Notes: generated by a model not told the origin, from the sequence alone. Positions 16,538-25,561 are shown, numbered from the stretch's first letter. The stretch: 64,000 bases of DNA from Bacteroidota bacterium (GCA_039821555.1 JBCBNX010000017.1:1-64000); one strand, 5' to 3'. Program-made: numbers and translations.

Positions 16538-17479
16538 ATGAGTACTCCCCGAATCGTCTCGCTGCTGCCCAGCGCCACGGAGATCGTCTGCGCGCTGGGG
16601 CTGGCGGACCGGCTCGTCGGTGTGACGCACGAGTGCGACTGGCCGCCGGAGGTCGCAGGCCTGCCCGTCGTGACACGCTCGCGCATTCCAGCGGACGCCA
16701 GCAGCGCTGAGATCGACGCGCTCGTCCGCGAGCAACTCCAGACCGAGGCCGCGCTCTACACGCTCGACGAGGAGACCCTGGCCACGCTCGCGCCGGACCT
16801 CCTCGTGACGCAGGCGCTCTGCGACGTGTGCGCGGTCGCTGAGGCCGAGGTCGCCGCCGCGGCCTGTCGCTTGCCGGGGTCGCCCCGCGTGCTCAACCTC
16901 GAACCGATGACGCTGGCCGAGGTGCTCGGGTCCATACGCGCCGTGGGCGACGCTACCGGCGTGGACGCGACGCCCGTGGTGGCTGCGCTCGAAGCGCGGA
17001 TCCGGGCCGTCGCTGCCGCCGTGGCGAGGCGTTCTCGGCCCCGTGTGGCGATGGTGGAATGGCTCGACCCGCCGTTCTCGGCTGGCCACTGGAACCCCGA
17101 ACTGGTCCACCTCGCAGGCGGGACTGAGGTGCTGGGCCGTACAGGCACGGCGTCGCGGACGCTCCAGTGGGAGGAGGTCGTCGCGGCGCAGCCCGAGGTT
17201 GTAGTGGTCGCGTGCTGCGGCTTCGAAATCCCGCGCGCGCTCGAAGACATCGGGGTGCTCGACGCGGTGGAGGGCTGGGCGACGGTGCCGGCGGCACGTG
17301 ACGGGCGCGTGTTCGTCGTAGACGGCTCAGGGCTGTTTGCGCGGCCGGGCCCGCGTCTCGTGGAGAGCGTCGAACTCCTCGCACATCTGCTGCACCCCGA
17401 TGCCGCGCCGATGCCCGCGGGCGTGGCAGTACCCGTGCGCCTCGAACCCGTCGGGACGTCATATATCGAACGTGACTAA
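16538..17479 (+). CDS. Cobalamin-binding protein, BtuF-like (periplasmic-binding-protein fold)
   Basis: The 313-residue protein opens RIVSLLPSATEIVCALGLAD and continues VGVTHECDWPPE and VTQALCDVC, the pattern of the stand-alone cobalamin-binding proteins related to BtuF and helical-backbone substrate-binding proteins. GHWNPELVHLAGG is the second-lobe signature. No signal peptide is visible, unlike true BtuF, so it may act in the cytoplasm or be exported by another route. No BtuCD transporter genes are nearby. A light-sensing regulator follows at 17603, which suggests co-transcription. Confidence 0.78.
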   Translation: MSTPRIVSLLPSATEIVCALGLADRLVGVTHECDWPPEVAGLPVVTRSRIPADASSAEIDALVREQLQTEAALYTLDEETLATLAPDLLVTQALCDVCAVAEAEVAAAACRLPGSPRVLNLEPMTLAEVLGSIRAVGDATGVDATPVVAALEARIRAVAAAVARRSRPRVAMVEWLDPPFSAGHWNPELVHLAGGTEVLGRTGTASRTLQWEEVVAAQPEVVVVACCGFEIPRALEDIGVLDAVEGWATVPAARDGRVFVVDGSGLFARPGPRLVESVELLAHLLHPDAAPMPAGVAVPVRLEPVGTSYIERD

Positions 17480-17555
17480 CCCGTTCATGGCCGCACTCTC
17501 TGCAGACGCGAGCCTACGTGGCGTCCGTAGCGAAACGTAAGAGCAGGGAGGTTGT

Positions 17556-17606
17556 ATGAGCCAAACATTCAAATCGTCCGCCAGTCAAGGCTCCCATCCG
17601 CCGTGA
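17556..17606 (+). CDS. Candidate 16-residue leader peptide overlapping the LOV regulator start
   Basis: ATG 17556 opens a 17-codon frame (MSQTFKSSASQGSHPP, stop TGA at 17604-17606). It has a Shine-Dalgarno-like GGGAGG at 17546-17551, rare in this window. Its stop overlaps the GTG start of the regulator as GTGA, the classic translational coupling arrangement. It could be a real leader that sets expression of the LOV protein. A TTG at 17552 in the regulator's own frame is the alternative and would make this ORF meaningless. Confidence 0.4.
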   Translation: MSQTFKSSASQGSHPP

Positions 17607-18286
17607 ATGCTACCAAGCAACTCTTCTCTCCCCGCCAAGTCGCCGAGGGCCTAGGTGTAGGTGAATCCACCCTCAAGCGCTGGGTTGACGCTGGCCGCCT
17701 CAAGGCGCACCGCACGGCCGGCGGACACCGCCGCGTTTCCCTAGCCGAGGTGCTCCGGTTCGTACGCCAGGGGGACGCGGAGTTGCTCCACCCGGAAGTG
17801 TTTGGGCTGCGCGGCCTCACGGGCATGGCTGCCCTTGCCAGTGACGATGACGACCCGATGGGACGTGCCCTCGAAGTGCTCGGCGCGCTCGGTCTCGCCC
17901 TCGACGCTATCGCCGAGGGGATCACGGTGGCCGACATGCGCCGCGAGGGCGAGCCGCTCGTGTTCGCCAACCGCGCCTTTTATGACATCACCGGCTACAA
18001 ACCGGAGGAGACCCTGGGGCGCAACTGCCGCTTCCTCCAAGGGGCCGACACGGACCCCGAAGCAGTGCAGGCGATCCGCCGGGGCCTTGCCGCCGGCAAA
18101 CCGGTGGATGTCGAGCTGCTGAACTACCGCAAGGACGGCACTCCCTTCTGGAATCGCCTCTCTCTGGTCCCTGTCGCCGGCGGGAGGGCGCGTCCCGATC
18201 ACTATGTAGGCGTGCAGCGCGATGTGACGCTGCTCCGTGAGGCTCAGCATCGCCGAGCAGTCGCAGCTCCCAGCGAGCAAGGGTGA
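17603..18286 (+). CDS. DNA-binding LOV photoreceptor (MerR/excisionase-type HTH plus LOV domain)
   Basis: Residues about 5-55 form a helix-turn-helix of the type found in MerR/CarH-like regulators (FSPRQVAEGLGVGESTLKRW, then TAGGHRRVSLAEVLRF). Residues about 105-220 form a LOV domain: GRNCRFLQG holds the photoactive Cys (residue 142 from the GTG), followed by NYRKDGTPFWN and GVQRDVT, which supply the flavin-binding Asn and Gln residues. All LOV signature residues are present, so blue-light photochemistry with FMN is expected. GTG 17603 is preferred because it is coupled to the leader ORF; TTG 17552 is the alternative. It probably controls light-dependent genes, but the targets are unknown. 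Confidence 0.85.
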   Translation: MNATKQLFSPRQVAEGLGVGESTLKRWVDAGRLKAHRTAGGHRRVSLAEVLRFVRQGDAELLHPEVFGLRGLTGMAALASDDDDPMGRALEVLGALGLALDAIAEGITVADMRREGEPLVFANRAFYDITGYKPEETLGRNCRFLQGADTDPEAVQAIRRGLAAGKPVDVELLNYRKDGTPFWNRLSLVPVAGGRARPDHYVGVQRDVTLLREAQHRRAVAAPSEQG

Positions 18287-18402
18287 CGCCCGAGGCGCGG
18301 GTGGTGCCGAGCGTCGCGGAGGGCAGGCGTCTCTCCGATACGCGCGCGGCGGCCAGGCACCGAGTACCCAACCGCCGCGCTGAGAGAGCACGGACCGAGA
18401 GG

Positions 18403-19350
18403 TTATCCGCGTCCGCCCGGACCGCCAGGTCCCCGCGGTCCACGGCGCCCTGGCCCACCCGCTAGGTGCAGCCGCAGCGCCGCGTGGACCATCGCGATCT
18501 CCTCCTGTGTGTCGTCGAGGATCTCCGCGAGCCCTGCCTGGAACGCCTCGCGCGCCGTTTTGCGGTCGACGGTCCCGCGCTGGGCTTCCATCTCGGCCCG
18601 AAGCGCCTCCAGATCCGTCTGCTGTGCCTCTGTCAAGTCAAGCGCGTCAGCCATCGCAGCCTGCTCGGCGGCGCGGCGCTCCTCGCGCTGGGCCTCTCGA
18701 TCTGCACGATGCGCTTCCAGGGCAGCGATCTGAGCTTGGGTCAACACCGCATCGATCTCGCTCTTCATCGCCCCGGCGAGCGCGCGGGCCTGGTCGCGGC
18801 GGTCGTCGTTGGCGAGGTCGCCCTCACGCAGGGCCGCGAACTCGGCGCGGTAGGCCTCACGAATGGCGTCGATGGCAGCCTGTTGTGCGTCGGTGAGGGC
18901 GAGGTCGTCGGTCAGCACGCGGTCGAGCGCGCCGTCTCGGGGACCTCCCCGGCTACCGCGCGGACCCCGCGGCCGGTCGCCGCGCTCGGCCCGACGGTCT
19001 TGGCGTTCGGCGCGGCGCTCATCGAGCTTTGCTTCGAGGCGCGCGAGCTGCTCGGGCGTGAGCCGGCTGTGCACCTCTGCCGCGACCGTCCAGAGCATGC
19101 CTGGCTCAAGGTGGCGCTCTTCGAACGAGCGGGAGGCAGCTACGAGGTCGTCGGACGCGGCGCCTGCATCGGAAGCCACGCCCGTGACGGCGGAGGCAAG
19201 GGTGACGGTGTCCGTCGTGAGAGCGTCGCTGGCCTCGTCGGCCGAGTCGCAGCCCGTGAGAAGGAGGCCGAGTGCAAGCAGCAGAACAAAGAGCGCGGGC
19301 ATGGCAAGCAGGTCGGAGCCGCTGGTGACGCGGCGGGCGCAGTAGGTCAT
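18403..19350 (-). CDS. Spy/CpxP-like periplasmic lipoprotein, charged and helical
   Basis: From ATG 19350 there is an Arg-containing n-region, a long hydrophobic core and the lipobox LLTGC; ATG 19302 is a shorter alternative. The body is alpha-helical and very rich in Arg, Glu, Ala and Gln. Two repeats contain the LTxxQ motif of Spy/CpxP proteins (LTDAQQAAIDAIREAYRAE and LTEAQQTDLEALRAEMEAQ), preceded by LTPEQLARLEAKLDERR. An Arg/Gly/Pro-rich stretch lies mid-protein and another at the C-terminus. A chaperone-like or metal-stress periplasmic role is inferred from the family. Confidence 0.7.
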   Translation of the reverse strand: MTYCARRVTSGSDLLAMPALFVLLLALGLLLTGCDSADEASDALTTDTVTLASAVTGVASDAGAASDDLVAASRSFEERHLEPGMLWTVAAEVHSRLTPEQLARLEAKLDERRAERQDRRAERGDRPRGPRGSRGGPRDGALDRVLTDDLALTDAQQAAIDAIREAYRAEFAALREGDLANDDRRDQARALAGAMKSEIDAVLTQAQIAALEAHRADREAQREERRAAEQAAMADALDLTEAQQTDLEALRAEMEAQRGTVDRKTAREAFQAGLAEILDDTQEEIAMVHAALRLHLAGGPGRRGPRGPGGPGGRG

Positions 19351-19809
19351 GGCACGTGTGGTTGGATGAACACGAGAGCGGACCACCGTGGCCCGCGAAC
19401 TGTGCCTCCAATCTGACCACCCTGGGTGCGGCGAATGTCACAGAGCTGTGGCGGAGCGCCTGCAGTCGTGTGGGAAGCGGGTCACAAGAGGCCGCGGCCC
19501 TGTCGCGATTCCCGTGCGGGCCGCGGTCTACCGTGGGTCCCTCCTAGGTCACGGTGACATTCAAGCTGACGGTCGCTCGTGTCCTCGACCCTGCCTCCGC
19601 TTTGTGAGCGCGTGACCTCCTGAAGGTCGGTACATTCTAGTATTGAAAAACCCTGAGAGAACAATAGTGTAGGCCACGTGACAATAAGCATGTAGGAGTT
19701 GGATTAATCTAGCGTAAGATCTTGGTAAGTTATTAAACCTTAATAATCGGAGCAGATAGCGCCTGTATAGTCATCTCTCCTGTCCATTCCAACTCGTCTC
19801 TACTCTCTC
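19351..19809. other. 459-bp intergenic region with an AT-rich promoter-like tract
   Basis: No convincing gene is seen. The left part has normal GC. From about 19620 to 19770 the sequence becomes clearly AT-rich, unlike its surroundings, and includes the perfect inverted repeat TTATTAA-ACC-TTAATAA at 19730-19746, 64 bp before the lipoprotein ATG at 19810. It most likely holds the promoter and perhaps an operator for that gene. Confidence 0.5.
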
Positions 19810-20271
19810 ATGCGGTCATTCTTTTCCCTACTCACGCTGCTGTTCTTCGTAGGCTTCTCCGGATGCGCTGACGACTTTGCTGGTCCGACTGTCACAGAGC
19901 TTGCCCCTGCCGCCACAGAGCTTGCAGCATCAGACGTGTCTTCCGAGTGTACTACCTCCGTAACGACAGCGGCAGCCATTGTCCGTGGCGGTACCATCGA
20001 GGTCACAGCCTCCCAGGTCACCAATGGCGCGCTAAACCTGACGTTCCAGCGAAGCATCAACGGCGGTACCTGGCAAACGTTTGCGACGACCAGCGCGGTG
20101 GGCTCGGGCGGCTCGATCACGGTGACGGATCCAGCCTACGGTCCTGGCGGCTCGTCCGACCCCAAGGCAGAGTACCGCACCAACTACTTCTGCCGCGAAG
20201 ACTTCCTCTGGACCGAGTTCTCGGCGCCATCGAACCGGATCGCCATCGGACCTGTGACGAGTGAATTCTAG
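19810..20271 (+). CDS. Small lipoprotein of unknown function
   Basis: The 153-residue protein has a lipoprotein signal (LLTLLFFVGFSGC, Cys about residue 19). The mature part is Ser/Thr/Ala-rich and appears all-beta, with Cys in SSECTTSV and NYFCRED that could form a disulphide. No family is recognised. It has its own AT-rich upstream region and a strong terminator 34 bp after the stop, so it looks like a single-gene transcription unit. Confidence 0.65.
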   Translation: MRSFFSLLTLLFFVGFSGCADDFAGPTVTELAPAATELAASDVSSECTTSVTTAAAIVRGGTIEVTASQVTNGALNLTFQRSINGGTWQTFATTSAVGSGGSITVTDPAYGPGGSSDPKAEYRTNYFCREDFLWTEFSAPSNRIAIGPVTSEF

Positions 20272-20304
20272 AGCGGACACGCCCAGCCCCGACGAAGAGC
20301 CCTA

Positions 20305-20340
20305 GGGTCTTGCCGGTCAATCCCGGCAAGGCCCATTTTT
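20305..20340 (+). terminator. Rho-independent terminator
   Basis: The stem CTTGCCGG (20309-20316) pairs with CCGGCAAG (20323-20330) around a 6-nt loop. It is extended by GGGT/GCCC and followed by ATTTTT at 20335-20340. It terminates the lipoprotein gene at 19810-20271. Confidence 0.85.
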
Positions 20341-20390
20341 GTATCAGTGTGCGGCCGTCACCCGTGGCAGACAGGCAGCAGCGGAAGGCT

Positions 20391-21542
20391 CTAGTACCGA
20401 GGCAGGCCGGTCGCGGGGTCGATCTCGCGCACCTCCCAGTAGTTCGAGGAGCCACCCATCGCCTCAATGCCGTTCATCATCGAGGCATGCATGCCCTGCG
20501 ACATCTGGCTGAGCTGCGCCCACGTCGCTGGGTCCACGTCCTGGCCTTGCAACTGGCTCGACCAGTCGGGGATCGGCTGTGCGCCGTAGGCAGCCTGTGC
20601 CTGCTGCTGCATCTGCGCCTGGAGCGCCTGCTGCTGCTGGGCTGTGAATGCGGCGAGGTTGGCCGCCACGAGGTCCCACGTGATGCCCGCCGACGAAAGC
20701 TGCTGCTTCTCCGCCAGCGGCATCGTTGGGAAGGCCTCGATGAGGTAGGCGCGGTATTCTGCCTTCGCCTGCTCAGACATAGCCGCGCCGTTGGCCTCGG
20801 CGGTAAGCGCGGTCAGGTTCACCATCCCATCGACATCCCACGAGGTCAGGGTGAGGTTGTTGGCCGGGTCCTGTCCCACGACCTGCACGTAGCGCCGCAG
20901 GACCGTCACGAAGCGCGGCGTCTCGTCCATGCCCTCGGCGAGGGTGTGGAACGCGCCCACGAGCGCCTGGCGCATCCCGCCCACCGCGATGGGGTCGCTG
21001 AGGCGGAGAATCTGGGTCATCGCCTCGCGCAAGTCAGCCACGTCCGCGAGGTAGGCCTGCGGATCCTTGTCGAACTCGCCGAGCGCGAACTGCTTGATCT
21101 CGCGGCGCTCCTGCCTCGTGATAGGCTGCCCGATCATAAAGTTGAGCAACTGTACGGCGAGTTCCACATCGCCCTCGGTGAGGGCCCGTCCGTTCTTCTG
21201 CGCGAGCGCCTGTCCCCCGGACGACGCGGGCGTCTGGCCGGGAGCAGCGACGCGCTGGAACTGGTAGCCGTTGCCCTGCGGGTCTACAGCGGCAAACTGC
21301 GTGTCGTTGATCCCGGTGACTTGGTACTGCCAGACCGCGCCCGTCTGCTCGTAGAGCGTGATGATGGTGCCGTCGACGTGGTAGGTACCCCCGGTGGCCT
21401 GCACGCCCTGGGCAGCGTAGGATCCGTCGCTGTTGAAGACGACCGTGATGCTGACGTTGGGCTCGTGCCACGTTCCGAGGAGTGTTTGTGCCTGCACAGT
21501 CGCGGTGGCGAGGAAGAGCGAAGCGAGGAGGGCGAGTCGCAT
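20391..21542 (-). CDS. Secreted protein with lipocalin-like N-terminal domain
   Basis: ATG 21542 gives a signal peptide ending TVQAQ; the frame can be extended to 21572 without improving it. Residues about 20-100 (LLGTWHEPNVSITVVFNSDG, then VDGTIITLYEQ) look like a small lipocalin-type or META-like barrel. The remaining 270 residues are helical, with a Gln-rich segment (AAFTAQQQQALQAQMQQQAQ) at about 300-330. No enzyme motif is visible. The protein is likely periplasmic and its role is unknown. Confidence 0.6.
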   Translation of the reverse strand: MRLALLASLFLATATVQAQTLLGTWHEPNVSITVVFNSDGSYAAQGVQATGGTYHVDGTIITLYEQTGAVWQYQVTGINDTQFAAVDPQGNGYQFQRVAAPGQTPASSGGQALAQKNGRALTEGDVELAVQLLNFMIGQPITRQERREIKQFALGEFDKDPQAYLADVADLREAMTQILRLSDPIAVGGMRQALVGAFHTLAEGMDETPRFVTVLRRYVQVVGQDPANNLTLTSWDVDGMVNLTALTAEANGAAMSEQAKAEYRAYLIEAFPTMPLAEKQQLSSAGITWDLVAANLAAFTAQQQQALQAQMQQQAQAAYGAQPIPDWSSQLQGQDVDPATWAQLSQMSQGMHASMMNGIEAMGGSSNYWEVREIDPATGLPRY

Positions 21543-21777
21543 AGTAACGATCGGGTTAGGAATGGAAGGCACAGCACCCTACATGCGCAACGGTCGCCCG
21601 TCAAGGATCATCCGGTCGGCGGTTTTTGGGGAAGGCGTACGGACCTTGTCGGGGACGAGCGCGGCGGCGCTGTAGGGAAAAGGCGCGAGACTGTCCAAGG
21701 GCCGTCACCGAGCGTGTGAAGCGGCTACTTTGCGCCCGACTCGTTGCTTTGCTTCTTCGACTTCCGCGGCCTTGCCG

Positions 21778-23655
21778 ATGACGCCTGAGCTTGCTCAACT
21801 CCGCGACTTCCTCGCGGCCCACGCCCCCTTCGACGCGTTGCCCGAGGCCGACCTACAGCGGGCTATCCGGTCGCTCGACGTGCGCTATGTCCGTCGTCAG
21901 CAGCCGATTCTGGCGCTCGGTCAGCCCAACGCACACCTGCACGTCGTGCGCAAGGGCGCCGTCGAGGTGACGGGGCCGCAAGGGGGGCTGGTGGCCCGGT
22001 ACGGCGAGGGCGACAGCTTCGGTTACCCCTCGCTCCTCGGCGATGGCATTGCCAGCGCGCACGCCACGGCCATCGAGGACACGCTGCTCTACCAACTGCC
22101 GGTGGAGACTTTTCGCGCGCTGCGCGCACGGCACGCCGACTTCGCCGAGTTTTTCGACGAGGCGCAGGCGCACCGCCTCCGGGCCGCCCTCGACCGCCGC
22201 ACGCAGGCCGCCGAACTCGTCACGCCGGTTCGCAGCCTGCTCAAGCGCGCGCCCGTCACGATCCCGCTCGACGCCTCGATCCGCACCGCCGCGCAGACGA
22301 TGGCCGAGGCGCACGTCTCGTCGCTCCTCGTCGTTGAGAAGGCCGCGGAGGAACCGGGCGGGCCAGGGCGACTCTTCGGCATCCTCACCGACCGCGACCT
22401 CCGCACGCGCGTGCTTGCCGAGGGCCGCGACCCCGACGGCCCCGTGCGCAGTGTGATGACGCCCAACCCGGCCGTCATCGGCGCGGACGCGCTCGCCTTC
22501 GAGGCACTGCTACGCATGACCGCGCGCAACATCCACCACCTGCCCGTCCTGGACAGCGGTGCGCTCGCGGGGATCGTCACCGTCACCGACCTGATGCGCC
22601 TGCAGGCGTCGTCGCCTGTCTTCATCGTGGGCGACATCGCCAAACAGACCACGCCCGAGGGCCTTGCCCGGGTGGCCGAGCGGCTCCCCGACCTGCTACT
22701 GCGCCTCATCGAGGCCGACGCCAAGCCGCGCGACATCGGGACGGTGGCCACAGCCGTGGCCGACGCGCTCACGGAGCGGCTGCTGACGCTCGCCGAGGCG
22801 AAGCTCGGCCCGCCGCCGGTGCCCTACGCCTGGCTCGCCCTCGGCTCGCAGGCGCGCCAGGAGATGAACGCCCACTCCGACCAGGACAACGCGCTCCTCC
22901 TCCACGACGACTTCGACCCCGGCGCGCACGACGCCTACTTCGCCGCGCTGGCGCAGTACGTCTCCGGCGGGCTCCACGGCGCGGGCTTCGTCTACTGCCC
23001 CGGCGACGTGATGGCGACGAACCCGCGCTGGCGGCAGCCGCTCGCCGCGTGGAAGCGCACCTTCACCACGTGGATCGAGCGGCCCGACCCGAAGGCGGTC
23101 ATGCACACCACGATCTTCTTCGACCTCCGCCACGGCTACGGCGACGAAGCCCTTACGCGTGCCCTCCGCGCCCACATCCGCGAGTCGGCTCGCAGCAACC
23201 AGATCTTCCTCGCCACCCTCGCCGTCGACGCGCTCCAGTTCGAGCCGCCGCTTGGCTTCTTTCGCACCTTCGTCGTGGACCGCTCTGGGGAACACAAAGA
23301 CACGTTCGACATCAAGACGCGCGGCCTCGCGCCGCTGGTTGACATCGCGCGGGTATACGCGCTTGCGTCTGGGGTGATGGCCGTGAACACGCACGACCGA
23401 TTTGCCGCCATCGCCGAGGCGGGTGCGGTCAACCCGAAAGACGCCACGAGCCAGGACGACGCCTTCGAGTACGTGGCGATGACGCGGCTGCGGCACCAGG
23501 GCCGCCAGCTTCGTGTGGCTGAGACGCCGGACAACCGCATCGCGCCGCGCGAACTCTCGCGCCTGGAGCGCACGCACCTGCGCGACGCGTTCAAGGTGGT
23601 CGTCACCGCGCAGGAGAGCCTGGCCTCCCGCTACAACACGGCGATGATCAGCTAG
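21778..23655 (+). CDS. cNMP-binding, CBS-pair and DUF294 nucleotidyltransferase-like protein
   Basis: The 625-residue cytoplasmic protein has domains in the order: cyclic-nucleotide-binding-like barrel (about 15-130), two CBS domains (about 155-285; DASIRTAAQTMAEAHVSSLL and GILTDRDLRTRV), then a GlnD-like DUF294 region (about 300-440) with LGSQARQEMNAHSDQDNALL, which keeps the GS...SDQD nucleotidyltransferase pattern, and the DUF294 C-terminal helical domain. Such proteins are thought to sense nucleotides and modify or regulate a partner. ATG 21778 is chosen over a TTG at 21730. It ends convergently with the PA-domain gene, sharing the CTAG at 23652-23655. Confidence 0.85.
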   Translation: MTPELAQLRDFLAAHAPFDALPEADLQRAIRSLDVRYVRRQQPILALGQPNAHLHVVRKGAVEVTGPQGGLVARYGEGDSFGYPSLLGDGIASAHATAIEDTLLYQLPVETFRALRARHADFAEFFDEAQAHRLRAALDRRTQAAELVTPVRSLLKRAPVTIPLDASIRTAAQTMAEAHVSSLLVVEKAAEEPGGPGRLFGILTDRDLRTRVLAEGRDPDGPVRSVMTPNPAVIGADALAFEALLRMTARNIHHLPVLDSGALAGIVTVTDLMRLQASSPVFIVGDIAKQTTPEGLARVAERLPDLLLRLIEADAKPRDIGTVATAVADALTERLLTLAEAKLGPPPVPYAWLALGSQARQEMNAHSDQDNALLLHDDFDPGAHDAYFAALAQYVSGGLHGAGFVYCPGDVMATNPRWRQPLAAWKRTFTTWIERPDPKAVMHTTIFFDLRHGYGDEALTRALRAHIRESARSNQIFLATLAVDALQFEPPLGFFRTFVVDRSGEHKDTFDIKTRGLAPLVDIARVYALASGVMAVNTHDRFAAIAEAGAVNPKDATSQDDAFEYVAMTRLRHQGRQLRVAETPDNRIAPRELSRLERTHLRDAFKVVVTAQESLASRYNTAMIS

Positions 23656-25412
23656 CGCACCACCGTGACGCGCTCGGTGAGGGCGACGCTGGGCGTGGAG
23701 AGCCGCACCACGTAGACGCCACTCGGCAGGCCGGTCGCGTCGAGCGTGACCGTGTGCGTGCCGGCGGGGCGGACGCCCTCAGCCACGACGGCCACGCGGC
23801 GTCCGAGCAGGTCGTAGACCTCCACGCGGGCCTCTTCGGCGGTTGGCAGCGAGAAGTCGACCTGGGCCGTGGTGGAGACCGGGTTGGGATAGACCGAGGC
23901 GAGGCGGTAGGTGCCCAGAGTAGGGAGGTCCTGTGTGTCGCTGGTACGTCCGCACTCAGAGGGGCCTTGCGCCGTGGCAGATAGCAACCCATCGGGCTGC
24001 AGCGCAGTGGACGGTGCAATCCTGCCTGATTCGAGCGGACAGCCTGCCGCATTCGTGAGGCAGGGAAAATATCTACTGTAGACGCCCTGCGCGTTGTCGA
24101 GCAGGCTAGCCTCGCTGGTGCCCGCCACGAGGGCGAAGACCTGCGTGACGGGGTCGCCGCTGGCCGGGAGCGTGAACGGCCCCTGGCCTACGACCACAGC
24201 GCGCTCAAGCTCACCGTCGGCAGGCGTTACGTTCGACGATAGGGCCGTGAACAGGTCCTCGTCCGTGCCACCCGAATCGGTAGTGTAGCCGCCGAGAACC
24301 GAGCCCGGGAAGGCATTCTCCTCAACAACGGCCATGACGCCGTAGTACTGGGCCATGTCAGCGTCGAAGACGTAAGCCAGGTTGTAGAGCCCGCTCCAAC
24401 CACCGGAGTCGTTGGTGGAGGCGTCGTCACCGTCGTCCACCACGTCCCAGTCGGCGAAGATGCCGAAGTACGCGTCGTTGATGTCAGCGCCGGTCGTGCT
24501 GGACACGGAGAGCTGCATGATGATGTGTGTGCATGCGGGAGGGCCTGCATCTACAGGGGTACCGAAGGTGAGGTTCACTACCTTCACGCCCAGTTCCTCC
24601 GAACGAAACGATGCCTGTGTCGCGGGGTCACGACCTTCGTTCAAGGTCCCCGTCAACACGGTGCTAGTACGCACGTACTCCGAGGCCTCAGCGTAAGGGC
24701 TTCCCGCCACGGTTCCGTCGGTACTCACGAGCACGGAGCCGATGCGAAGCGGGGTAAAGCCGTTGAACGTGAACGGAAGCTCGCTAGCAACGGGCGCGTA
24801 GTTGTTCTCGGGCACCGCGCCGAAAAAGCCGTTGTCGTAGATCGGCAGGTTCACCACGCCCGTCGCTACCTCGCCGACGCTAGGCAGGTCGGAGAATTCA
24901 ATCGTGATGGTCGCCTCCTCCCCGAGCTTCACGTCCGGCAGGATAGCCTTGTAGTCGCGGCGCGACAGGAACACGCCCGGGACCGAGCAGACGCTCTCGT
25001 CGCAGTCGCCGCCCATGTTGATGAGCGGATCACCGTTCACGCGCTCGTCGCCGTATACGATGTAGGCGACGGCACCGGCAGCGGCGGCGTTCTCGGCCTT
25101 CGTCACGAAGGCGCAGGCACCACGGCTGATCAGGGCGATGTTGCCGGCGATGTCGGCAGCGTTGTCGAAGGGTGAGCAGCCGTCGATGGTGTTACCCGGC
25201 AGGTTGGGCTCAGTGGCGTCAAGGGCCTGGACGACCTGGAAGGGGCCGAAGGTGGTGCCGTTCTCGAACTGGACGCCGTAGTTCTGGGTGGCGGCGACGG
25301 CGTACTCGTTGCCCGCGATCGTGAGGATCGCGTTGGTCTCGCCGACCACCTGCGCCAGCGCAGCGCCCGGGACGAGCAGAGCAAAGAGCAGCGTGTAGCG
25401 GAGGGCGCGCAT
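23652..25412 (-). CDS. Secreted PA-domain protein with type IX sorting domain (paralogue A)
   Basis: The 586-residue precursor has a signal peptide ending ALAQ. Residues about 60-150 resemble a protease-associated (PA) domain (IALISRGACAFVTKAENAAA). A large beta-rich middle follows with HIIMQLSVSSTTGADINDA, and a type IX secretion C-terminal domain occupies about 505-586 (YPNPVSTTAQVDF, DLLGRRVAVV, LPSGVYVVRLS, TERVTVVR). No protease catalytic triad is visible, so the PA domain may bind protein or carbohydrate. It is a tandem paralogue of 25616-27265, nearly identical at the N-terminus and in the middle. It was probably produced by duplication. Confidence 0.82.
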   Translation of the reverse strand: MRALRYTLLFALLVPGAALAQVVGETNAILTIAGNEYAVAATQNYGVQFENGTTFGPFQVVQALDATEPNLPGNTIDGCSPFDNAADIAGNIALISRGACAFVTKAENAAAAGAVAYIVYGDERVNGDPLINMGGDCDESVCSVPGVFLSRRDYKAILPDVKLGEEATITIEFSDLPSVGEVATGVVNLPIYDNGFFGAVPENNYAPVASELPFTFNGFTPLRIGSVLVSTDGTVAGSPYAEASEYVRTSTVLTGTLNEGRDPATQASFRSEELGVKVVNLTFGTPVDAGPPACTHIIMQLSVSSTTGADINDAYFGIFADWDVVDDGDDASTNDSGGWSGLYNLAYVFDADMAQYYGVMAVVEENAFPGSVLGGYTTDSGGTDEDLFTALSSNVTPADGELERAVVVGQGPFTLPASGDPVTQVFALVAGTSEASLLDNAQGVYSRYFPCLTNAAGCPLESGRIAPSTALQPDGLLSATAQGPSECGRTSDTQDLPTLGTYRLASVYPNPVSTTAQVDFSLPTAEEARVEVYDLLGRRVAVVAEGVRPAGTHTVTLDATGLPSGVYVVRLSTPSVALTERVTVVR

Positions 25413-25524
25413 GGAAGCGGGTAGCTAGACAAGGGACACTAGGTTAGACACGATAGCTACACGGTCCGGGAAATCAAAGCGGGGCGGTCGGGAGCCCGAA
25501 GACTCCGCAACGAAAAGGGGCAAC

Positions 25525-25561
25525 GAAAAGGGGCCTCGCCGGATCACTCCAGCGAGGCCCC
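25525..25561 (-). terminator. Rho-independent terminator of the upstream PA-domain gene
   Basis: On the minus strand GGGGCCTCGC (25561-25552) pairs with GCGAGGCCCC (25539-25530), followed by TTTTCG. It lies 55 bp past the stop of the gene at 25616-27265. A second perfect hairpin, CGTCAGGGG-T-CCCCTGACG, sits at 25573-25591. Confidence 0.8.
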
